Shown: positions 10,695-20,109 of the stretch, piece by piece
Layout: each line of letters opens with the position of its first letter
How positions within the stretch are numbered: position 1 is the stretch's first letter
Assembly (NCBI GenBank): GCA_965240325.2
Contig: OZ251222.1
Location: forward strand, 2,852,001-2,916,000
Length of the DNA: 64,000 bases
DNA from: Rebecca billardiae RCC1528
Taxonomy: Eukaryota; Haptophyta
Direction of reading: 5' to 3'
Position numbers and translations under genes: made by a program
The notes under the pieces: model-generated
Database searches by the model: none
Seen by the model: only the letters and a program-made list of their open reading frames with translations
What the model was told of the DNA's origin: nothing

Positions 10695-12055
10695 GAGCCC
10701 CGCGCGTGGGCCGGGCGGTCGTCGAGCCTCGTGGGGATCACCGAGCCGCGTCCCGCCGCGCGTGGACTTTTAGCGGCGGCGGCGCTGCGCGTCAGCAATG
10801 GCGGACACGCAAAGCGATGCTCGCGTATCTTGCGCTGGAGAACTGCAGCACATCTTGCCTCGGCAGGACTGATGACGAATGCGCCAGGTGCGTGAGGCCC
10901 ATCGCCATGGGCCCTGAGCTACGTTGCGTGGACCAGCCTGGGCGTACTCGTACTGTACACCTGGATGGTGCGCAGTTGGTACTGCTGCTGCCGAGCAGCT
11001 TGTTCGAGTAGCCGGTTGGGCCGTGGCACACGTGGCTGCTGGACAGCTGCCGGATGGCTCCATGCATGCGCACTCGACAGAGCACAGCACGCGCAACCAA
11101 AATATGAACATACATGGCGCTGGGTACGGCCTTTTTAAATTCCCCTTTATAACGGGCTCCGGGTGATCAGACTGGCGGCCGAAGCCTCCAGCCCTACCCT
11201 GGCCAGCCCCCAACCAACCACCACCCTCACCCAACCTCAAACCACTGACCGATACACCGAGTGCCTTGACACCACTCCGCTGTGGACAGCCCGCCTCCAG
11301 AGGGGGCGGGGGTGGCGCTTGTTTTCCTCTCCCTGGTGACTAGAATATGACGCTTTTGAAGCTTGATGGCTGCCTGTCATAGCGGCGCCGCGAGCTAAGA
11401 GCCGGTGTCACTGCCATTAAGTGATCACGTAGATGGGTTCACTCAACACGCCATTCGATTCATCTGCGCTTGAGATCAGAGAACCGCGCTTCAATCAAGT
11501 CGCTCACTCTGAGCTTAGCTCGCTCTCATGTCAGACATGCCGCCGGGGACCGGGTCATGCGGCACGGTCAGAGCGATGGCTCGCTTCGTCTGTACAAGCA
11601 TCTCGCCTCGGCCGGATTCGCGGTAGTTTTTGACCGCGGCGAGTACAGGGCAAAACTAGTTCGCCGCAGAGCCTGACAATGGAAGCATGTGTGTCGGCTG
11701 GGGTGTGTGCCCATCAACTTGCAGGGGGCAAGTGAAAAGGAAGGGGACCGCCATGCTGTGGTCAAGAGTCCAGCGACGTGACGAACCAGCACGAATCACT
11801 GGAATCAGCCGTGTATTCATACTTGCGCATGCAGAGGGCGGACCAGAGCAGAGTGGCGAACGAGTGCGTCCCGGACGGAGTCTGAAGCGTCGACAAATGG
11901 AAAAAATTGGTTTGACGAATGGTCTGCTCAGGAACCACTCTCATCCCGCGCTCCACAGCGTGCTGTGCCGACCGAGGCCGCCGATCGCCGCGCCATTGTC
12001 ATCATCACCGCTGATCACGCCGATCGCGGGCAAGAGTGCACGGTCTAGACGCGCG
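10695..12055. other. Divergent intergenic region, no gene supported
   Basis: These 1.36 kb separate the TPT-family transporter (-) from the antiporter gene (+), so both promoters should lie here. An AT-rich block with cctttataacgg sits near 11148. Several small open frames occur in it, but none shows a domain, a good start or neighbours in frame. The open frame that leads into the antiporter begins at 11687, yet its leader looks non-coding. Confidence 0.55.
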
Positions 12056-14711
12056 ATGCGAGCGCGCATGATGACGAGCCGGTCTCTCGCCGCTGGGTGC
12101 GTGCTGGCGCTCGCGGCGGTCAACTCGGTGGCGGCGCTTGCGGCGCCGAGGCTTCGCCTCGCGCCCCGCTCTGAGCTCGGCCACTCGGCGGTGGCTGGGC
12201 GCGCGCGCTCGCCGCCGCGGCTGGGCGTGCGCATGATGCCCGCACCGGGCATGACGTACCCCGATTCGGGCGTGGCGAAGAAGGAGCCGAACGAGGCGTA
12301 CGTCACGACGCTTCTGGACGCGGATTCTGTCGCGCCGTGGTTCTTCGTGACCGACGACGAGCCGCTCGGCCTCGTCGCCAACCGGCTCAAAGCGGCGGGC
12401 TCGAGCTCGTGCGCGCTCGTCGAGAAGGAGGGCAGGGTGGTCGGCATCTTCACGGAGCGCGACTACCTCAAGGGGCTGAGCTGCACCGAGGACCAGGAGG
12501 AAGAGTGGTGCGTCAGCGACCCGGACGACACCACCACCGCCCTCACCGTCGAGGTGCTCGCGACCGCGGTGAAGGAGTTCATGACGCCGATCGAGGACGT
12601 CGTGGCCGTCGACCCAACGACGACGGTGGTCACGGCGCTGCGCGTGATGGGCTCGCGCGGGGTGCGGCACCTGCCCATCGTGAAGCCCAGCTCGCGCATG
12701 GAGGCGCTCCCCACGGAGGACGTCCTCGGCATCCTGCCCGTCGGCGTGCTCGCCGAGTGGATCCAGCGCGACACGGAGAGGCTGCAGGAGGAGCAGCTCT
12801 CGAGGCTCACGATTCTCAACCCGCGCTTCCAGAGCGGCGGGATGCGCGCCGACGACCAGCTGCCGCTGCTCGTCGGGCTGGGCGGGCTCGCCGTCGCCAC
12901 CGTCGGCCTCTTCGTCCAGCAGACGTGGATCGCCAGCCACTGGCAGCTCGCGATGATTGGCGCATTCGTGCTCGGGTGCGCGCGGCGCGCGCGTGCGCGC
13001 GCGCGCCGCGGGCGCTTGCGCACCGCGCGGCCAGACCGCCGTGTGGAGCGTCGCGCTTCGGCTGAGCGCGCGCGCGCGCTGCCGCGCCCTCCCCCCGCGC
13101 GCGCCCGCCCGGCGCAGCTACGTGGGCATCATCTTCGAGGAGATCTTCGACCTGAACAAGGGCGCGGTCGGGCTGCTGATGGCGACGCTCATGTGGGCGA
13201 TCTACATCGAGTTCTCCGGCGTAGCGGAGCGCTCGGTGCTGGTGGGGCAGCTGTCGGAGCACCTGGCGGAGGTGTCGGACATCTGCTTCTTCCTGCTCGC
13301 CGCGTCGACCATCGTCGAGGTCATCGACGCGCACCAGGGCTTCCGCTACCTGACGGACCGGCTGCAGGTCTCATCCAAGACGACTCTCTTCTGGCTGGTG
13401 GGCGTTCTCACCTTCTTCCTCTCCGCCATCCTGAACAACCTGACGGTGACGATCGTGATGGTCTCGCTGATGCGCAAGCTGCTCAAGGACGACGACGAGC
13501 GCAAGCTCTTCGGCGCGATGGTCGTGATCGCCGCCAACGCGGGCGGCGTGTGGACGCCGATCGGTGACGTGACCACGACGATGCTGTGGATGAACGGCCA
13601 GCTCTCGACCTCGCACACGGTGACCGACCTCTTCGTCTGCTCGCTCGTCTCGCTCGTCGCGTCGATGGCGGTGCTGCAGACCGCGGTGGCGAGGCCCGTG
13701 GAGGGCGCCGAGCCTGAGCCGGCCACCACGCCCACCTCAAGCCTCGCCCCCAAGGCGCCGGACTCGGCCGGACTCGTGCTCGGCGTCGGGATCGGCGCGC
13801 TTCTCTCCGTGCCCGTCTTTGTCGAGAGCACGGGCATGCCGCCGTTCATGGGGATGCTCACGGGGCTCGCGGCGCTGTGGGTGCTCACCGACGCGCTGCA
13901 CTCGGAGACGGAGAAGACGGAGCTGCAGGCGCGTGCCTCCGCGCCATGTGCGAGCGCCATGACCGCGCCCTGCGCCGCGCGAGCCCTCAAGCCGGCTCAC
14001 GCCGCTGCGCGCCCTGCCCTCCCTTGCCTGCACGCGCGCCCGCGACCTGCGCAGGTGCCGGCGGCGCTGAGTAAGCTCGACACGTCGGGCATCCTGTTCT
14101 TCCTCGGCGTGCTGCTCGCGATCGGCTCGCTCGACGCGGCTGGGCTGCTCAAGGAGCTCGCGGTCAACCTCTCCTCGGCGGTGCCGAGCAACGAGATCGT
14201 CGCCGCCATCATCGGCATCGCCTCCGCACTCATCGACAACGTGCCGCTCGTCGCGGCGACGATGGGCATGTACGACCTCAACCAGTATCCGCAGGACTCG
14301 CAGCTGTGGCAGCTCATCGCGTACTGCGCGGGCACCGGTGGCTCTATCCTCATCATCGGCTCCGCCTCGGGCGTGGCGCTGATGGGCCTCGAGAAGGTGC
14401 GCCCTCCGCGCGCACCGCCGCGCTCCACGCCCGCGCCTGTCGGGGGCCTCCTCGCCCACTCACGAGTCCGCATCTGAGCGAGCGCGCGCGCGCCCGCACC
14501 GGCACCACGCCTCTCGGCGATGAGCCCGGCGCTCTCGGTGTGTTGTGCCAGCGGCTCATCCGCGATCCCATGCGCGCACTCCCGCGTGCCTCTGCAGGTG
14601 GACTTCCTGTGGTTCCTCAAAAAGGCAAGCCTTGCCGCCTTGGTTGGCTACGGCGCCGGCATCGGCGCCTACCTCGCGCAGACGGCTGCGCTACAAGCCT
14701 TTGCCTCGTGA
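12056..14711 (+). CDS. Plastid-type NhaD Na+/H+ antiporter with N-terminal CBS pair
   Basis: Four exons are inferred: 12056-12975, 13118-13928, 14055-14396 and 14598-14711, giving 728 residues. Splices rebuild FVLG-YVGIIFEE and LEKV-VDFLWFL. The second intron appears to use a GC donor (CAG/gcgcgt). The N-terminus MMTSRSLAAGCVLALAAV is a signal peptide ending near ALA-AP and followed by a basic stretch, the bipartite plastid-targeting design. Residues 80-250 resemble two CBS motifs (VEKEGRVVGIFTERDYL and GVRHLPIV...GILPVGVLAEW), which usually bind adenine nucleotides. The rest has about 11-12 membrane spans with ArsB/NhaD-type signatures: FFLSAILNNLTVTIVM, AANAGGVWTPIGDVTTTM, ALIDNVPLVAATMGMY and AGTGGSILIIGSASG. 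NhaD proteins exchange Na+ for H+; plant NHD1 acts at the chloroplast envelope. The CBS fusion suggests control by energy charge, which is inference. Confidence 0.88.
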
Positions 14712-15441
14712 GCGCGGCATCATTCGCCACGCCTCGCGACGGCTGCTGGCGGGTGGAAAGTGCCCGGGTTCGCGTGGCCGTCCGCCGTCTGCACGAGCAT
14801 TGGACTTCTAATCCAGTGCGTGTCGCACAGCGTGATTAGGCGGCCGCCGGATCTGTTCCGAGGACGGAGGAGTGACGCACTCATCAGAGTCATCTGCGCG
14901 GTTGAGACGAGTGAGTGCTAAGGCAGAGGCAGTCTGCCTGTCACACTCCTCAATGGACAGCTAGTGGTTCGTCGTAGGCTGCCAGCTGGCGCGCAGCTGC
15001 CTGCGCCGCCGGCGCTCAGGTCTACGCGGCTGATCTGACGACGCCCGCGGGCCACGGGCGCGCGCCGGCCGTCCCTCACGGACACGATTCGGGCGTCCCT
15101 CACACGGCTCTAACACGGCGTCCCTGTCAGCGATACGAAGTCGGAGGCTGCCCGCGCCGTGGTCCCAAGCCGATGACGGTACGTTTCACTGCTGTGCTAA
15201 CACTCACAGTTTTACTGCTCGGACCGTCCGTCCGTCGTCGTCGGACTGTGTAGTCACTACTCACTGTGTAGTGTCACTACTCACTGTGTAGTGTGCATGA
15301 CCCGTCGTAACCCGTGGGCCCCGTCACCGCCCCGTGGCCATGTCGGCCGTGCCGAGGCTTTTCATCCTCGGCGCGGATGATCGCGAAGAGGTGCCTGCTT
15401 GCTGACGAAATCATCGTTCTTGGACGGGTGACAGTCGTCGT

Positions 15442-15651
15442 CGTCTGATAAGCATCAGGCTCAGTGCATCAGTGGTACTAAGACGACACCGTCGGATTCA
15501 CCGGTCAGTCGTCACGGGTCCGCTCTGTCGCGTTCGAGGCTTCGAGCGTCTGATAAGCATCAGGCTCAGTGCATCAGTGGTACTAAGACGACACCGTCGG
15601 ATTCACCGGTCAGTCGTCACGGGTCCGCTCTGTCGCGTTCGAGGCTTCGAG
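15442..15651. repeat. Two tandem copies of a 105-bp unit
   Basis: A unit beginning cgtctgataagcatcaggct is repeated head to tail at 15442-15546 and 15547-15651. The copies look identical by eye. Because 105 is divisible by three, an open frame across it repeats a 35-residue peptide, but nothing indicates that it is translated. Confidence 0.85.
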
Positions 15652-16820
15652 CGTTCGAAATCGAGGACTCGAGCTGTGGGCTCGTGCCTGGCTCACCCGT
15701 CACCGCCCGCCCGTGAGCAGAGAGATGAGGCGAGTTGCGCAGGGTGGCTCCAGCGGTAGCGTCCAATCTCGTACACGCTCGGCGCTCATGCTCCAGTTCT
15801 CCCGCGCAGCTGACGAAGTCAAGTGCCCGACTGCCCGCTCACATCCAAGACAGAGCCGCTGCTGAAGCGACAGAAACGTTGCGGCGTCGGCGGAGTGGTC
15901 CGATCCCGCGGAAGCCGCAGCCCGACCGCTCTGCGCTCCTCAGTGCTCAGTTACCGATCACATCGGGTCGGCGGAGATGCTACTCTTCGCAGCGGTGAGA
16001 TGTGGCTGACCACCCCCACGCTCTCCCTCGGCGCGCCTGCGCGGAGGGCGTCAGTGCTCACGGCGCCATGGCGCACCGGCCCGCAGCCGGCGCAACCCGC
16101 ACGCACTCGGCTGACACTGCAGCTGAGCAAGCCAGAGGCGGGCGCCGACGCACGTGAAGGCGCGCTCGGGATGAGTGGAGCGGGAGGGTGAGACCAGCGG
16201 CCACCCGGCCAAGCCACAGATGCGCACCCGGCACCGCGCGCCGGGCGCGCACTTCCCGCACACACACCACAGCAAGTCAGTCACGAGTGGCTTGAAAGCT
16301 CCCGGCGAGCTACTCAGAACGCAGGGGCCGGGCTGAACCTAGTGGACGAGGGGGCACCACCCACGACGTCTGGGGTGTGAGGTCGCAGCCTCGGCGAGGG
16401 CCGCACGCCCTGTTGGCCCCGGCGACGGGGCCAAGTGGAAGGGCCGATACGGTTGTGAGCAGCGTAGAATACCCGCTGCTTGCGAAGGCGGCGGGGGTGC
16501 GCTGCTTGCCTTCGCGGGCGAGCAGCGCGCAGTTTACGCCGGGCATGTGGACCTGCCCACCCTTCATCTTCCAGTTCTTCCCTTCGGCTGGGGCTCGATC
16601 AGTCGACGCGGCGTCGCTCACAGCGCAGGCAGGTGTTTGGCGTGGCTGCACTCTCGAGGTGGCTGGGATACAACATCCAGGTGCAGCACCCTCCCCGTGT
16701 GGTGTCAGAGCGCGCTCTCGAGCGCGTGCCTCCGAGCGCGGGGCGGCCGCTTGCTGCAATGGCCGCCTCGATGAGGTGCGGCAACGCGCCCCTCACCTGC
16801 CTGCGCCGGTGTTAACCAAG

Positions 16821-16850
16821 TGTGCACGTTAAATCATAGTAAACTGTAGT
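16821..16850. repeat. 30-bp dispersed exact repeat, copy 2
   Basis: Identical to 9128-9157 and in the same orientation. It lies 136 bp before the left arm of the large inverted repeat. Confidence 0.8.
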
Positions 16851-16985
16851 CTGAATGTCAGATGCATGCATGGAAAACGCATATCATGTTATGGCGGGTA
16901 TGGTTAACCGCGGCGGTACCGCGCGTGTGTATTATCGAATAGTCGTTTCGTTATGACGAAAACGATCGGTGGTTGATGAGCCACC

Positions 16986-18131
16986 GGAGTCCACTCCACC
17001 GAAATCGCGGGTTGGCCCGGCCTCCTCGCTCTCCTACGGCCCGGGGGGGGGCCGGGCCGCTTGCGCGGCGGCCCGGCCTCCGTGCATGCACGCGGCGTGC
17101 GCGGAGATCATACGGCGATCGCCCGAGATCATAAGTCGCGTGCGCGGGCCGCCCTACCGCGGGGTGCGCGCGCGTGTTCGCACCCTGGCCGCCCGCATCG
17201 CCCGCGGCAGGCCGTCGCGCGCGCTCGCGGGCGGGCGCTAGGGTGCCCGGAACCCGATCGCGCCGTCGGTTCGCGCCCGCGCGCCTTCCGCCGCCGCCGC
17301 GGCCCGCCGGAACGCCCGCAACGCACTGCCTGTATGGCCCGGTGAAAGCGCGGCCGCGTGGCGAGGCGAGGACGGCGATCTCAGGGCGGCGCGCGTGCGT
17401 GTGACGTGTCTCGTGCGGTACTCTCGTCGACGGACCAGCGTCACGCGCGCCGCGGCTCCCGTTCCGACCACGCGCCGCGCGCGCGCCGCTCGGCGCGGCT
17501 GAGCCACTGCTCTGACGGCTCGTCGGTCAGCGCGGCCAAGTCGCACCCGTGACGGGCAGACGAGGCCGCGCGCCGGCTCCACGGGCGCAGGACTACGCGC
17601 GCTATCCTCCCTCCGCGAGGCGTAGGCGGCTGCGCCTCGAGACTGCCGCCGCGGCCGTGCCGCGCCCGAGCGTGTGATCGGACGGCACCGCGGGCATGTA
17701 CCAGCAGTGGGACGCGGCGCGCGGCGCGGCGCGTCGAGCGGAGTCACGCGGACGGCACGGCGACGACCCGTGACGGGCAGACGAGGCCGCGCGCCGGCTC
17801 CACGGGCGCAGGACTACGCGCGCTATCCTCCCTCCGCGAGGCGTAGGCGGCTGCGCCTCGAGACTGCCGCCGCGGCCGTGCCGCGCCCGAGCGTGTGATC
17901 GGACGGCACCGCGGGCATGTACCAGCAGTGGGACGCGGCGCGCGGCGCGGCGCGTCGAGCGGAGTCACGCGGACGGCACGGCGACGACCCGTGACGGGCA
18001 GACGAGGCCGTGTTCTTCGGGCGCATGCCTGCACGCGCTAGCCTCCTTCCGCGAGGGGTAGGCGGCTGCGCCTCGAGACTGCCGCCGCGGCCATGCCGCG
18101 CCCGAGCGTGTGATCGGACGGCACCGCGGGC
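16986..18131 (+). repeat. Large inverted repeat, left arm (1146 bp)
   Basis: This arm begins at ggagtccactccaccgaaat and ends at gcaccgcgggc. It is the reverse complement of 19173-20097 except for one extra 221-bp unit: 1146 minus 925 is exactly 221. Homology stops sharply at both ends. The arm has very high GC, a run of nine G near 17043 and no convincing gene. The arms read as identical wherever compared by eye, pointing to recent origin or gene conversion. Confidence 0.85.
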
Positions 18132-18208
18132 ACGTACCAGCAGTGGGACGCGGCGCGCGGCGCGGCGCGTCGAGCGGAGTCACGCGGACGGCACGGCGAC
18201 GATCCGAC
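17551..18208 (+). repeat. Tandem array of a 221-bp unit (three copies)
   Basis: Units start with gacgggcagacgaggccg at 17551, 17772 and 17993. Copies 1 and 2 are near identical. Copy 3 is diverged in its first 60 bases and continues past the inverted-repeat boundary at 18131. The right arm carries only two units, so the left arm gained one or the right arm lost one. A fourth, more diverged copy of part of the unit lies in the opposite direction near 18478-18545. Confidence 0.8.
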
Positions 18209-19172
18209 GCACTCCTCGGGCAAGAGTCCGGCCCGTAGCGCTTGCTCCGCGCTGCGTGTCCCTGCAACACGAAGTCAGTCACGCACGCGTCGCAAATGAC
18301 TTGCTCTCTTGACTCCAGCCTGCAGCCCAGCACCTGTCAGGCGCGCGGGCTTGCTGTGACACAGACTGGCAGCCAACCAGCTCACAGGCCAACACGACTT
18401 TCAGCCTAGCGATGTGTGGAATCACGTGCTCATCTGTAGAGCTACCAACACTCGAGAGACGACGCATGTTGTTAGTCGCTGTGCCGTCCGCATGACTCCA
18501 CTCGACGAGCAGCGCCACACGCCGCGGCCCACTGCCGGCACTGCGCTGGCATCTATTGTACAGTACGTGGGTCCAGATGAAGTTTGAAGGGAAGCCATGG
18601 TGGGCGTGAATGCCCGTCCCACCGCGCGCCACGGCCGGGTCACCGGGGTGAGGCGTAGGCAGGTCGGCGTGGCCGTACGAGCGCGTGGTCATGAGTGACA
18701 ACTTCCCTTCAAACTTTCGACCACTCTCACGTCCACGTCCACGTCCTCGGGCTCGTGCGACCGGCGCGCGTAAAGCTGAGCAGCATGGGAAGGAGGGAGG
18801 GTCACCCTTCTGAATGCTGAACTCTCGGGCATGTCGTGCGAGGATGCCGAACTGTCACTGTTCCGTCTCACTCCACACGCCGTGCGTCTGACGAGCAAGG
18901 TTGGCTGCGCAGTAGTCGTGCGACTGCGTCAGACAGCTGCCGCTGAGCGATGCTGCAAATACGTGTGTCGCGACTGACATTTGACAACAGCGCGGCCATC
19001 ATCGACGGACATGCTGGCTAGAGCTGGGCTGATCAGGGCTGATAGCAACCTGCTCTGGGACTACGCCACGCGGTTCGGCGACCACGCCACCGCTCGATGC
19101 CCATCCGGAGGCATGGACGTGCCGCACTACCTGGCCAGCCATCGCCATGAGGTGGCCGTAGTGCTAAGTGTA
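18132..19172. other. Spacer of the large inverted repeat
   Basis: These 1041 bp of lower-GC sequence lie between the two arms. The spacer holds a diverged, inverted piece of the 221-bp unit near 18478-18545 and a pair of 15-bp inverted repeats (aagtttgaagggaag at 18580-18594, its complement at 18702-18716). An open frame of 140 codons on the minus strand (18279-18701) has no recognisable domain and is not called a gene. Confidence 0.55.
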
Positions 19173-20097
19173 GCCCGCGGTGCCGTCCGATCACACGCTC
19201 GGGCGCGGCATGGCCGCGGCGGCAGTCTCGAGGCGCAGCCGCCTACCCCTCGCGGAAGGAGGCTAGCGCGTGCAGGCATGCGCCCGAAGAACACGGCCTC
19301 GTCTGCCCGTCACGGGTCGTCGCCGTGCCGTCCGCGTGACTCCGCTCGACGCGCCGCGCCGCGCGCCGCGTCCCACTGCTGGTACATGCCCGCGGTGCCG
19401 TCCGATCACACGCTCGGGCGCGGCACGGCCGCGGCGGCAGTCTCGAGGCGCAGCCGCCTACGCCTCGCGGAGGGAGGATAGCGCGCGTAGTCCTGCGCCC
19501 GTGGAGCCGGCGCGCGGCCTCGTCTGCCCGTCACGGGTGCGACTTGGCCGCGCTGACCGACGAGCCGTCAGAGCAGTGGCTCAGCCGCGCCGAGCGGCGC
19601 GCGCGCGGCGCGTGGTCGGAACGGGAGCCGCGGCGCGCGTGACGCTGGTCCGTCGACGAGAGTACCGCACGAGACACGTCACACGCACGCGCGCCGCCCT
19701 GAGATCGCCGTCCTCGCCTCGCCACGCGGCCGCGCTTTCACCGGGCCATACAGGCAGTGCGTTGCGGGCGTTCCGGCGGGCCGCGGCGGCGGCGGAAGGC
19801 GCGCGGGCGCGAACCGACGGCGCGATCGGGTTCCGGGCACCCTAGCGCCCGCCCGCGAGCGCGCGCGACGGCCTGCCGCGGGCGATGCGGGCGGCCAGGG
19901 TGCGAACACGCGCGCGCACCCCGCGGTAGGGCGGCCCGCGCACGCGACTTATGATCTCGGGCGATCGCCGTATGATCTCCGCGCACGCCGCGTGCATGCA
20001 CGGAGGCCGGGCCGCCGCGCAAGCGGCCCGGCCCCCCCCCGGGCCGTAGGAGAGCGAGGAGGCCGGGCCAACCCGCGATTTCGGTGGAGTGGACTCC
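19173..20097 (-). repeat. Large inverted repeat, right arm (925 bp)
   Basis: Reverse complement of the left arm minus one 221-bp unit. It ends 12 bp before the ATG of the 7TM-TIR gene, so that gene's proximal promoter and 5' UTR must lie within the arm. Confidence 0.85.
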
Positions 20098-20109
20098 ACC
20101 GGTGACTGG

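Larger units (their letters stand above)
14712..16985. other. Gene-poor region rich in short repeats
   Basis: About 2.3 kb with no supported gene. It holds tandem CACTACTCACTGTGTAGTG-type palindromic units near 15255-15297, a 105-bp tandem duplication at 15442-15651 and the second copy of the 30-bp dispersed repeat at 16821. Small open frames in all frames lack domains. Confidence 0.6.

Noticed and set aside
14798-14822. tRNA-Arg(UCU)-like anticodon arm (cattggacttctaatccagtg)
   Set aside because: The stem and loop look right, but there is no matching acceptor stem, no D arm in place and no GTTCGA-type T loop downstream, so a working tRNA cannot be drawn.
15472-15759. 95-codon frame with a 35-residue internal repeat
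   Set aside because: The peptide repeat follows from the 105-bp DNA duplication; no domain and no sign of expression.
18279-18701. 140-codon minus-strand frame in the inverted-repeat spacer
   Set aside because: It overlaps an inverted fragment of the 221-bp unit, has no domain and has base composition like the surrounding non-coding DNA.
19270-19845. 191-codon frame in the right inverted-repeat arm, with its mirror at 17238-17747
   Set aside because: The identical peptides only reflect the DNA repeat; composition is Arg/Ala/Pro with no domain, and the frame crosses the 221-bp unit boundary.
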